NCBI RefSeq assembly: GCF_036199905.1
Contig: NZ_CP108109.1
Span: 4,773,501-4,837,500, forward strand
Direction of reading: 5' to 3'
DNA from: Streptomyces sp. NBC_00223
Lineage (GTDB): Bacteria; Actinomycetota; Actinomycetes; Streptomycetales; Streptomycetaceae
DNA length: 64,000 nt
Below the pieces are notes generated by a model. That model did not search any database. It saw only the letters and a list, made by a program, of their open reading frames with translations, and was not told where the DNA came from. A program made the translations under genes and the position numbers. This document shows positions 31,888 to 40,383 of this stretch, piece by piece (the stretch's first letter is position 1; each line of letters opens with the position of its first letter).

Positions 31888-34305
31888 TTGAGCACCCCCC
31901 GTGACGGTGACGGCCGCCCTTCGGTTTCGTCCAACGACCTGTCGGGGACCTCGCGTGATGTAGTGCAGGCCGGGAACGTCACCGGGGACATCCACTTCCA
32001 CGGGCCGGACAGTTCCGGGCGGCCCGGCGCCCCCGGACCCACCCCGCGCCAGTTGCCGGCCGATGTGCACGGTTTCGTCAACAGGTCGGGTGAGTTGGGT
32101 GAGCTGGATGCGGTGCTGGCGGGCCGGGACGGCAGTGCGCTGGTGCTGTCGGTGTACGTGATCGCCGGTACGGCCGGTGCGGGTAAAACCTCCCTGGCGT
32201 TGCGCTGGGCGCATCAGGTCAGTGACCGTTTCCCCGACGGGCAGCTGTATGTGAACCTGCGCGGCTACGACCCGGGCGAGCCCGTCACTCCCGCACAGGC
32301 GTTACGCGGCTTCCTGCGCGCGCTGGGCGTACCGGCCGCCGAGGTGCCGCAGGATGTGGACGACGCCGCGGGGCTGTACCGTTCGCTGCTGGCCGGGCGC
32401 CGGATGCTGGTCCTCCTGGACAACGCGGCCACCGCAGCCCAGGTCCGCCCGCTGCTGCCCGGCACCGGGGACAGCCTTGTCGTGGTCACCAGCCGCAGCC
32501 GCCTGACCGGCCTGGCCATACGCGACGGAGCCCGCCGCCTCACCCTGGGCACCCTCCCCGAACCCGAGGCCGTCGCGCTGCTGCGGGCCGTGACCGCCGG
32601 GTACCGGCCCGAGGACGACCAGGACAAGCTGACCGAACTCGCCCGGCTGTGCGCCCGCCTCCCCCTTGCTCTGCGGATCGCCGCCGAACGCGCCGCCACC
32701 CACCCCCACCTGCGCCTGGACGACCTCATCACCGACCTGCGCGACGAATCCGCACTCTGGGACACCCTCAGCACCGGAGACGACGAAGAAGCCGACGCCG
32801 TCCGCACCGTCTTCACCTGGTCCTACCGCGCCCTGCCCGCCCCCACCGCCCGCCTCTTCCGCCTCCTGGGCCTGCACCCCGGCCCCGACTTCAGCCTCCA
32901 CGCAGCCTCAGCCCTGACCGGACACAGCCCCACCCGCACCCGCCAACTCCTCGACAACCTCACCGGAGCCCACCTACTGGAGCAGACCGCCCCCGACCGC
33001 TACCAGTTCCACGACCTGCTCCGCGCCTACGCCACCGACCAGGCCCACCACGACGAACCCCCCGACCAACGCGAAGCCGCCCTGCGCCGGGCCCTGCACT
33101 GGTACCTCCACACCGCCGACGCCGCCCAGACCTGGATCAGACCGGCCGAGGAACATCTGCCGCTCCCCGACCCCGGGCCTGACACAAGGCCGCTGACGTT
33201 CACCGACTACGACACCGCCGTCGACTGGACCGAACGCGAGCACACCAACGCCCTACACGCGGTCCGGGCCGCCGCAGCAGCCGGACTCGACCACCTCACC
33301 TGGCAACTCGCCACCGTCCTGTGGAACGCCCTGCCGCCCTCCGCCCCCGTCACCGACTGGATCGATTCGGGGCTCACCGGCCTGGAAGCCGCCGAGCGTG
33401 CGGGTGAGCAGAGCGCTCAGCTTCTTCTCCTCACCTTCCTCGGTATGGGCTACCGAGGGGCGAACCGTCACGACGACGCCCTTGACTGCCTCAACCGGGC
33501 ACTGGAGATCTCCCGTGCCTCCGGCAACCGACTGGAAGAGGCCCACGCGCTCAACCTCATCGGCCTCACACACCTGCGCACTCGACAACTTGACGACGCC
33601 ACACACGATTTCGTGGAAGCCCTCGACCTTTTCCGACAACTGGGCAGTGCACACTGGGCCGCGACCGCCCTGACCAACCTCGCAGGCGCACACCTGAGCG
33701 CCGGCCACCTCACCGAAGCCGCCGCCGTCATCCAGCAGGCCCTGGCCGCCCACCGGTCCCTCCACGATCGCAGTGGCGAGGGCGAGATCCTCTTTCTCGC
33801 CGCCGAACTCCACCGGGAGCAGGCCGAGATCGAGGAAGCACTACGGTGTGCGCACGAAGCGCTCGACATCGCGCTCGCCCTCCGCAACCACCGCCTGGAA
33901 GGCTTCTGGCTGATCACCCTCGGCAACGCCCAGCAGGCCGCCGGCCAGTACGGCGACGCACTGACCTCCTACCAGCGGTCCGCGATGCTCCACCGCCGCC
34001 TCGGCGACCACAGCCGCGAAGCACTCGCCTGGCGCGGCACCGGACAGACCTACCTCCACCTCAACCGCGCCCAGGAAGCCGCCGACTTCCACCGCCAAGC
34101 CGCCACCGCCCACCACCACCTCGGCGACACCTGGCAACACGCACTCGAACTCGACTGCCTCGCCACCGCACTCCACCCCACCGACCCCACCACCGCCCAC
34201 CACCACTGGACCCAAGCCCTCACCCACCTCACCGAATACGACGACCCCCGAGCCACACAGACCCGCGACCGTATTGCCCGGCGGTTGGCCGCGAACGGGG
34301 ACTGA
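31888..34305 (+). CDS. NB-ARC/TPR (NLR-like, STAND) ATPase
   Basis: The 805-residue protein has an N-terminal linker with VVQAGNVTGDIHFHG (residues 25-39). An NB-ARC ATPase follows (P-loop GTAGAGKTS at 94-102, Walker B MLVLLDNAA, sensor VVVTSRSRLTGL), then a winged-helix region (FTWSYRALPAPTARLFRLL). The C-terminal half is TPRs (about residues 490-800: ALDCLNRALEISRASGN and similar). The short Q-G-rich motif resembles RHIM-like amyloid signalling sequences described at the N termini of bacterial NLRs. The start is TTG 31888, 3 nt after the DUF6879-like stop, so translation is likely coupled. No effector domain is fused. Related proteins act as regulators or in antiphage defence; which applies here is open. 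Confidence 0.88.
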   Translation: MSTPRDGDGRPSVSSNDLSGTSRDVVQAGNVTGDIHFHGPDSSGRPGAPGPTPRQLPADVHGFVNRSGELGELDAVLAGRDGSALVLSVYVIAGTAGAGKTSLALRWAHQVSDRFPDGQLYVNLRGYDPGEPVTPAQALRGFLRALGVPAAEVPQDVDDAAGLYRSLLAGRRMLVLLDNAATAAQVRPLLPGTGDSLVVVTSRSRLTGLAIRDGARRLTLGTLPEPEAVALLRAVTAGYRPEDDQDKLTELARLCARLPLALRIAAERAATHPHLRLDDLITDLRDESALWDTLSTGDDEEADAVRTVFTWSYRALPAPTARLFRLLGLHPGPDFSLHAASALTGHSPTRTRQLLDNLTGAHLLEQTAPDRYQFHDLLRAYATDQAHHDEPPDQREAALRRALHWYLHTADAAQTWIRPAEEHLPLPDPGPDTRPLTFTDYDTAVDWTEREHTNALHAVRAAAAAGLDHLTWQLATVLWNALPPSAPVTDWIDSGLTGLEAAERAGEQSAQLLLLTFLGMGYRGANRHDDALDCLNRALEISRASGNRLEEAHALNLIGLTHLRTRQLDDATHDFVEALDLFRQLGSAHWAATALTNLAGAHLSAGHLTEAAAVIQQALAAHRSLHDRSGEGEILFLAAELHREQAEIEEALRCAHEALDIALALRNHRLEGFWLITLGNAQQAAGQYGDALTSYQRSAMLHRRLGDHSREALAWRGTGQTYLHLNRAQEAADFHRQAATAHHHLGDTWQHALELDCLATALHPTDPTTAHHHWTQALTHLTEYDDPRATQTRDRIARRLAANGD

Positions 34306-34320
34306 GGCCGGGGCGCGCGG

Positions 34321-34740
34321 AGAATCAGACAGCCACCCTGTGGCGCTTGGACGTCGCGCTGCTGCGGACGCCCGGCGTCCACGCGGCGGCCGGCTTCGGC
34401 GGCGCCTTGGTGATCGAGGCGGACGAGTCCGACAAGAGCCTGCTGAACTGCCGGGCGCACACTGCCGTCGTCACGAACGTCGACCTTGACCACGTCGGGG
34501 ACGGCGGCGCCTACCAGGACGTCACCGACGTGGCCAAGGTGCTGGGAGAGTTCGCCACGAACGCCCAGGTGGCGATCGTCTCCGCCCAGGCCGGAGGTGG
34601 TGGAGCCGGAGCTCATCGACGGCGAGCCGATGCGGTTCCGCCTCCATAGCGAGGAGTACGAGGTCAACCAGCCGGGCGTGCATCAGCTGCACAACGCCGC
34701 ACTGGTCGTAGAGATCGCACGGCCGCCAGGCCGGCGATCC
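34321..34740 (+). pseudogene. Mur-ligase (MurC-like) fragment, frameshifted
   Basis: One frame gives GGALVIEADESDKSLLNC, then AVVTNVDLDHVG and FATNAQVAIVS, the central ATP-grasp-like segment of UDP-N-acetylmuramate-alanine ligases. After about 34590 the similarity moves to another frame (PEVVEPELIDGEPM, VNQPGVHQLHNAALVVEIA), which is the end of the central domain. The N-terminal UDP-binding part, the P-loop and the C-terminal domain are absent. It ends against the terpene cyclase gene. MurC-like ligases sometimes belong to specialised pathways. Confidence 0.75.
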
Positions 34741-34766
34741 CCGCGCCGACCGCCGCGACATCGGGA

Positions 34767-35549
34767 TCAGCCGGCAGCGCTCTTCGTCAGGTCCGTCCCC
34801 TGGAGCGCCGCCTCGGGCAGGTCCGCTGTCGTTCCGGCGGGGCGTCGCCAGGATCCCGTCCACGGGTTCGCGCCCTCGGCCTTGATCCGCCGGTAAAGCA
34901 GCGTGCAGTACCCAAGGTCCAGCACGAAGACCGTCAGGCCGAAGAAGAGCAGCAGCCACCGTCCGGGGAACATCGCGAGGAACATCAGCGTGACGCTGAA
35001 CGTCCCGGCGCACTTGGCGACCGCCACATGCATCGACTGCCCGGCGGAGGAACCCCTGCTGCGGAGCAGGCCGATGTAAGCCCCGCTCATGTAGACGTTG
35101 ATGCCCTGAGCCCCGTAGATGCCGTAGTAGTCGGCGAACTCACGCCCCAGCAGGATGTGGAAGACCGTGGCATAGCCGAGCAGGGCCGCCACCACCCAGG
35201 GAAAGACTCGCGCAGGCACCCACGAGTAGTCCTTCCGCCCGTACTTGAGCGCCTGATAGAGGATGATGACGTCGAGCGCCACCCACACCACGTTCACCGC
35301 CTTCTGGGCAGGCGGGGTGGGCAGCACGAAGGCGTAGGTGAACTCCCACGCGAGGTTGAGCACCATCGCGATGAGCGGCATCCCGAGGTACTTGTCGAGG
35401 GCACCGCGTCTGATCAGCGCCGCGTAGGTGTAGCTCCAGGCAATCCCCTGGACGACTTCCAGGGGCCAGTAGGCCCAGGACGCCAGGGTGTGGGCCTTCA
35501 GGGACACCGGTGGATGTCCCATCAGGTGGATCAGTACGAGTCCGTCCAT
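34767..35549 (-). CDS. Membrane-bound terpene cyclase of the Pyr4/PaxB/DmtA type
   Basis: The 260-residue protein has about seven hydrophobic helices. The family acid pair is visible: Glu69 in LNLAWEFTYAF and Asp211 in FVLDLGYCTLLYRRIK, at positions equivalent to the Glu and Asp shown to be essential in fungal Pyr4. Fungal members cyclise epoxidised meroterpenoids, and bacterial DmtA1-type members cyclise prenylated indoles. The frame is intact, unlike its neighbours. A GAGGAGAGAAGGG stretch precedes the ATG. It faces remnants of a MurC-like and an AMP-ligase gene and an MMPL exporter. No FPP synthase or prenyltransferase is adjacent, so it may depend on the isoprenoid genes at the left of the window or be stranded. 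Confidence 0.75.
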   Translation of the reverse strand: MDGLVLIHLMGHPPVSLKAHTLASWAYWPLEVVQGIAWSYTYAALIRRGALDKYLGMPLIAMVLNLAWEFTYAFVLPTPPAQKAVNVVWVALDVIILYQALKYGRKDYSWVPARVFPWVVAALLGYATVFHILLGREFADYYGIYGAQGINVYMSGAYIGLLRSRGSSAGQSMHVAVAKCAGTFSVTLMFLAMFPGRWLLLFFGLTVFVLDLGYCTLLYRRIKAEGANPWTGSWRRPAGTTADLPEAALQGTDLTKSAAG

Positions 35550-35585
35550 CTTGGCATCGCCCTTCTCTCCTCTCGGTAGGTATCG

Positions 35586-35890
35586 TCAGGTCCAACGGCC
35601 GGTGCCGATGACCTCCTGGGAACCCAGAACCTGCTCCCGCAGTTCGAGCCGACGCACCTTCCAAGTGGCGGTGCGAGGCACCTCCTCCCAAGGGACTCCT
35701 CCCAAGGGACGAGGTGCGGTGCGGCCAGTTCCGGCAGCCCCTTGACGGCCCGTTGCCACTCCGCCGGGTCGAGCTGGTTCTCGCGCATGCACAGGACGGG
35801 TACGGGCAGTTGTCCGGGGACACCGAGTACGGTCACCTCCGAGGCCCGCTCCAAGCGGTCCAGCAGGATGCCCTCCAGTTCGATCCCCCC
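35586..35890 (-). pseudogene. C-terminal fragment of an AMP-dependent ligase, frame broken by a 14-bp duplication
   Basis: From right to left the minus strand encodes LLDRLERASEVTVLGVPGQL, then LCMRENQLDPAEWQRAVKG, then LAAPHLVPWEE. After the tandem duplication at 35682-35709 the frame shifts and continues as VPRTATWKVRRLELREQVLG to a stop at 35586. Removing one duplicated unit restores a single frame with the A10 catalytic lysine (TATWKVRR). The N-terminal four fifths of the enzyme are missing. Such acyl ligases load acids in meroterpenoid or lipopeptide pathways. Confidence 0.75.
35682..35709. repeat. 14-bp tandem duplication inside the ligase fragment
   Basis: CTCCTCCCAAGGGA occurs twice in direct succession (35682-35695 and 35696-35709). 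The 14-bp length is not a multiple of three, so it is the inactivating mutation in the 3' end of the ligase gene. Confidence 0.9.
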
Positions 35891-35900
35891 TCTCGGCAGA

Positions 35901-35925
35901 GGCCGGGGCGGGAGCCGCCCCGGCC
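35901..35925 (-). terminator. Hairpin terminator after the MMPL gene
   Basis: GGCCGGGGCGG pairs with CCGCCCCGGCC over a 3-nt loop, 29 bp beyond the stop codon at 35954. It also separates MMPL from the ligase fragment. Confidence 0.65.
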
Positions 35926-35953
35926 GGGGAAATCACAGCTGTACGGAGCCGGC

Positions 35954-38188
35954 CTACCCCTGGGACTCGAGTGCCGGCTCGTCGGCCGGTGCCGCCCGCA
36001 CGGCCGGCTCCTCGCTGATGCCGAACCGCTGGTGGAACCGTCGGAGCGGACCGGGCGCCCACCAGTTGGCGCGTCCCATCAACCGCATGAGCGCCGGGAG
36101 CATCGCGCCGCGGATCAGGGTGGCATCCATGAGAACGGCCAGCGGAAGACCGATGCCGATGGCCTTCAAGTAGCTGATGCTCGACGTGGCCAGAGCCACG
36201 AAGACGATGGAGAGCAGCAGGGCCGCGTAGGTCACCACCTTGCCGACCCGTTCCAGGCCGACCGCGACCGCCTGCTCATTGTTCCCGGTCCGGTCGTACT
36301 CCTCCTTGATCCGGGACAGCATGAAGACCTCGTAGTCCATGGACAGACCGAACGAGATGGCGAAGACCAGCACCGGGACCGTCCAGGTGATCGCCCCCGT
36401 CACGATGAAGCCGCCCACGAGCCACTGGAGATGGCCGTTCTGGAAGATGAAGACGAGGGCGCCGAAGGTCGCGGCCAGGCTCAGCGTGCTGAGCACGATC
36501 GCCTTCAGCGGCAGGAGGACACTCCCCGTCAGCAGGAAGAGCAGGATGAAGCTTCCGATGACCAGGATGGCCAGCGAGATCGGAAGACGGTCGGCCAGGA
36601 TGCGGAAGGTATCGACGGAGACGGCGGGTGCGCCTCCGAGGATCACCTTGAAGGGCGCCTTCGCGGCGTGCAGCCGCCCGACCAGTGCCTTGCCCTGCTG
36701 GGAGTACCCGTCCACCGACGGCACCACTGACAGATACGTGGCGTCGGCCGCGGCGAACTGCTGCGACCCGGCCGTCGGCGGCGCCACCAGCACACTTCGG
36801 GCATAGCTGCCGGTCAGCGCGTCGACGCGGGCGACTCCGGGTATCCCGGAGAGCCTCTGGGCGTACGCGTCGATGTCAGCGGTACGGGAGGACGGCGACC
36901 CGATGCCGGTCGCCACGACCTGGATGGCCTGCTGCTCCTGGGTGTTGAACCCCTTGTGGATCTCCTGCAACACGGTGGCCGACTGGGCCGACTTGGGCAG
37001 CACCTGCTCGTCCGGCAGCCGTAGCTTCATGCCGAAGACCGGCGAACCCAGCAGCGTGAGGAAGGCGAGGACCACGAGCAGTACCGGGACGGGCCTGCGC
37101 ATGACGAAGACGGCGAGCCGGTGCCAGAAGCCCTCCCCGTCCTGTACCGGACGGGCCCGGCGGCGGACGAGCCGGAACTTCTCGACCCGCGGGCCGGCCC
37201 AGACAAGCAGCGACGGCACGATGATCAGCGTGCCGGCGGCCGCCGCCAGAGCGGTCAGCAGAGCTCCCACCGCGAGCGACCTGAACATGGTGAACGGCAG
37301 GGCCAGCAGCGCGGCGAACGACACGGCCAGGGTGGTCGCGGAGAAGATCACCGTCCGCCCCACGGTACGTATGGTCGTCCGGATGGCCTCGGGCAGTTCG
37401 GCACCCAGCCCCCGCTCTTCGCGGTATCGGGTCATGAACAGCAGGCTGTAGTCGATGGCGAGGCCGAGACCGAGGAACGTGGTGACATTGCTGACGAAGT
37501 TGGACGCTTCCATGAAGAAGGTCAGCGCCCACAGCAGGCCCATCACCAACAGCATGGTGGCGAAGGCCACCGCCAGCGGGAACGCTGCCGCGACGAGGCT
37601 GCCGAAGATGAGCACGAGCACGATCATGACCACGGGGAAGACGATGGATTCCGCCTTCGTCGAGTCCTTGGTGGCCTGGCTGGTGTTCTCCTTCCACATC
37701 AGCGCGTTACCGCCGAGCTCCACGTGAAGGCCCTGGACCTTGCCGGTGTACGACTTGCGGAGCTGGTCGGCCCGGTCGACGACGTGGTTGAAGTCTCCGT
37801 TGATCCGCGCGAGGACGAGCGCCTGCTTGCCCGCGGTGCCCCGTAGGGCCGTGGCCTTGCCCGAACTCCAGTAGGACACCACGTTGGTGACGTCCTTCTC
37901 ACCTGCCAGCTGCTGGGTCAGAGCCTGCCCGGCCTCCGCTACGGCAGGGTCGTCGATCCCCCGCGGGTCGGTGACCAGCAGCGTCAGATTGGGCTCGCCC
38001 TGCTTGAAGGTGTCCTGCAAAACGGTGGCGGCCTTCGCCGACTGAGTGCTGCTGCTCTCGTAACCGCCCATCGTCAGCCGGGACGTCAGGCCCCCTGCGA
38101 CGCTCCCGGCACACAGGACCACAAGCAGGGTGACCAGCAGGATCCGTTTGGGCTTGGCCAGGACTGAATTTGCCAGCCTATTCAACAT
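35954..38188 (-). CDS. MMPL/RND-family exporter
   Basis: The 744-residue protein has two MMPL halves, each with one N-terminal helix, an extracytoplasmic loop and about five clustered helices. Characteristic segments are LGLGLAIDYSLLFMTRYREE in the first half and FGLSMDYEVFMLSRIKEEYD in the second, both with the proton-relay Asp-Tyr pair. The ATG at 38188 follows AAGGAA; the longer frame to 38260 is Arg-rich and not a signal. Streptomyces MMPL proteins export lipids or specialised metabolites. Its neighbours (terpene cyclase, ligase remnant) suggest it once exported the product of that locus. Confidence 0.9.
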   Translation of the reverse strand: MLNRLANSVLAKPKRILLVTLLVVLCAGSVAGGLTSRLTMGGYESSSTQSAKAATVLQDTFKQGEPNLTLLVTDPRGIDDPAVAEAGQALTQQLAGEKDVTNVVSYWSSGKATALRGTAGKQALVLARINGDFNHVVDRADQLRKSYTGKVQGLHVELGGNALMWKENTSQATKDSTKAESIVFPVVMIVLVLIFGSLVAAAFPLAVAFATMLLVMGLLWALTFFMEASNFVSNVTTFLGLGLAIDYSLLFMTRYREERGLGAELPEAIRTTIRTVGRTVIFSATTLAVSFAALLALPFTMFRSLAVGALLTALAAAAGTLIIVPSLLVWAGPRVEKFRLVRRRARPVQDGEGFWHRLAVFVMRRPVPVLLVVLAFLTLLGSPVFGMKLRLPDEQVLPKSAQSATVLQEIHKGFNTQEQQAIQVVATGIGSPSSRTADIDAYAQRLSGIPGVARVDALTGSYARSVLVAPPTAGSQQFAAADATYLSVVPSVDGYSQQGKALVGRLHAAKAPFKVILGGAPAVSVDTFRILADRLPISLAILVIGSFILLFLLTGSVLLPLKAIVLSTLSLAATFGALVFIFQNGHLQWLVGGFIVTGAITWTVPVLVFAISFGLSMDYEVFMLSRIKEEYDRTGNNEQAVAVGLERVGKVVTYAALLLSIVFVALATSSISYLKAIGIGLPLAVLMDATLIRGAMLPALMRLMGRANWWAPGPLRRFHQRFGISEEPAVRAAPADEPALESQG

Positions 38189-39199
38189 CGTTTTCCGTTC
38201 CTTCTGTCGGCGGCGGCCCTGGCGGCCAGCCTCTTCCGCGCGGCCCCGGCTGTATCGCACAGCTCATTGCTTGATACGCCGATCACATGCGTGCTGGTGA
38301 AAACCAAGCCGAAGCACTGCGATGGACATTGAGTGAGTGGCCCGCCCCGGGAATGACGTACATCTCCGGTTCGGCCACAGGCCCCGTAGGAGTGCTTCTC
38401 GAAAGCGTGGACGCACGGGGGCCGCGCAGCGCCGCAGCGATCACCGCGGGCCGGAACGTCGCACTCGGCGCGGCGACCGGCCGGGTCGGTTCCAGCGATG
38501 CCTGTGAGGCCGTGCGACTGGTCGGCAAGGCGGCGGCAAGGCGGTCGGCGTACCGCTGACCGGGACGAGTGGCCAGGCCCGGCGGGCACACCTCGGCCGC
38601 CCACGGGTAATGCAGGTCGACGCCGGGCGCGAAACCTCTTGACGGCGGTGACCGGCCCGGCCGCGACCGATTGGGCGGTCCCGGCCCACCTGCCCGCCGT
38701 AACAACCGGCGTGTCCAGATCCCCCGAACTTCCCCACGTACTCACGACGGATCGACGACCACTGGACGCCCAACCTCCGGCGAGGCGATCAGACCGCGGC
38801 GTCGGCCGCGCACGCCCTCGCTCAGGCTCGGTCCGGCTCCGGCTCCCGGTCCGGCTCCGGTGATCAGGACCGTCCTCGTCCGCTGGGGGGCCCGGCGCAG
38901 TGGTCTCACGTTTCGTCCCCCTCGTGGCAGTCCTGGTGTGGTGACCGCGACCGGACGACTCGCCGGACCCCATTGGGCCCTTACCATCTGCGAAACGCGG
39001 CCGTCGGCAGTCTGGCGCTTCCTCGCTTTAGGCGCGCTTAAGCCGCTCGAACCCGGCCGGCAGTCACCGGGCCACCTGGGGCATCGGCCGGATCTGCGCC
39101 ACGGCAAGCGACATTGTGCCCGCACCGAACTGGTCCCGGAGCGGTTTCTCCCCAACTCGAACAGACCGCTACCAGCCCCCCGGAGGGACGACGCCGCCG
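38189..39199. other. About 1 kb without a supported gene
   Basis: All frames are Arg/Pro/Gly-rich. On the minus strand near 38850, RTVLITGAGPGAG looks like the start of an SDR cofactor motif, but no continuation is found. The first 90 bp upstream of the MMPL gene include GTATC and GATAC arms 17 bp apart that could be an operator. The area is probably degraded coding DNA of the former biosynthetic locus. Confidence 0.5.
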
Positions 39200-40093
39200 T
39201 CACCCGGCCCGGTCGCCGGTGCGGCAGTCGGCGCAGTGGGCGGTGGGGTCGTGGGAGCGGATCGCGCGGTCGCAGCCGTCGCAGGTGATCAGGGGCGGTG
39301 GGCGGTCGGCGGCCATGGCTCTCGGCGTGGCCGGGAGCGGTGGTGGGAGGTGGGTGGTGAGGCGGTACTCCAGGAAGCGGGCGGGGTGGTGGATCGGTAC
39401 CTGCTGCGGTGGCAGGTTCGCGGTCAGGGTGCGGACGATCTGCGCGGGAGTGGCCGCGCGGGCCAGCCAGGTGTCGACGGCCGGGGCGAGGGCGAGCACA
39501 TCGCGTGCGGACAGCAGCAGTCGCGGGTCGGCGAGACGTAACCGGGCGAGGATGTCGGCGGCGGGGCCGCTTACGGGCACGGGGTGGGAGTGCGCGAGTG
39601 TCGTGGCCGGCCTCGCGGACGCGGTGGGCGTCCTCCGCCGCAGGGGTACGGGAGCCGCCGGGGCGTTCGTGGGCCGTGCGCGCCCGCCGCCGGGCCCTGC
39701 GGGACGGTCCGGCGGCGGGTCAGTGGTCCCATGGCCGGGCCGGTCGTACGCGAACGTGCGGGTGGCGAACCGGCCGCCGCCCAGTGGGACCCGGCGCCGC
39801 TCCAGATAGCCGGCCGCCACCAGCTCGTTCAGCGCCCGCCGGACCGTCGTCTCGCCTTCGCGGAAGCGCAGCGTCAGCGCCTTGACGGTGACCGATGCCC
39901 CGTCCGGCAGCGACAGGATGTGCACGGCGAGCCCGATCGCCACGGCGGACAGGTCCGGGTGCTGGGCCAGATGGTTGCCGACCACGGTGAAACGGTCGGT
40001 GTGCGGGTGCCGTACGTGGATCACCCCGGCGCGGGGCGCGCCTTCGGGGAGCGGGTACGCGGACAGGCCCGCGTTAGAATGCGTGTCAGCCAT
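39200..40093 (-). CDS. Winged-HTH protein with a C-terminal zinc-ribbon-like motif
   Basis: The 297-residue protein begins with a helical wHTH (LSAVAIGLAVHILSLPDGAS, VKALTLRFREGETTVRRALNEL, GYLERRR; about residues 48-102). The fold resembles replication-initiator or GntR-like helix-turn-helix domains. A long Pro/Arg/Thr-rich linker follows, then a helical region, and CDGCDRAIRSHDPTAHCADC near the end, which can bind one zinc ion. Proteins of this layout are common in Streptomyces accessory regions and usually called helix-turn-helix domain proteins. Role unknown. Confidence 0.72.
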   Translation of the reverse strand: MADTHSNAGLSAYPLPEGAPRAGVIHVRHPHTDRFTVVGNHLAQHPDLSAVAIGLAVHILSLPDGASVTVKALTLRFREGETTVRRALNELVAAGYLERRRVPLGGGRFATRTFAYDRPGHGTTDPPPDRPAGPGGGRARPTNAPAAPVPLRRRTPTASARPATTLAHSHPVPVSGPAADILARLRLADPRLLLSARDVLALAPAVDTWLARAATPAQIVRTLTANLPPQQVPIHHPARFLEYRLTTHLPPPLPATPRAMAADRPPPLITCDGCDRAIRSHDPTAHCADCRTGDRAG

Positions 40094-40198
40094 TGGGAAG
40101 CGGATTTCTTCCTGAACGGTCAGGCCCTCGGCGTGGATGCCAGTCCCACCGGGGGCCGTCGTATGTGCGGTTGCTGCGGCCGAACGTACCGCACCGCT

Positions 40199-40210
40199 CC
40201 GATATACGGA
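40199..40210 (-). promoter_or_regulatory. Shared AT-rich motif upstream of the wHTH gene
   Basis: Read on the minus strand this is TCCGTATATCGG, 105 bp before the wHTH gene start. The same 12 bp occur in matching orientation upstream of the RCC1 gene (41542-41553), with partial similarity continuing 3'. It may be a promoter -10 region or a regulator site. Confidence 0.4.
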
Positions 40211-40383
40211 CGTTTCATCACCCGATCGAGCGACAGCGCCCTTGGCTCACCCGGGTTTTGGTCGGGTGGGGTTCTTTCCCGTTCCTTTAAAGGACCTCGC
40301 GCCCGACCGGGACGCGGACCACGGCACCCCGGCGTAGCCCCCGGCAGCCCGCAGCCAGTCACGCTCCGCGCGAGTCGTGACGG

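Noticed and set aside
38742..39203. Possible SDR gene start (VLITGAGPGAG) in the gap after the MMPL gene
   Set aside because: Only the glycine motif is present; no NAG, Ser or YxxxK region follows in any frame, so it cannot be called.
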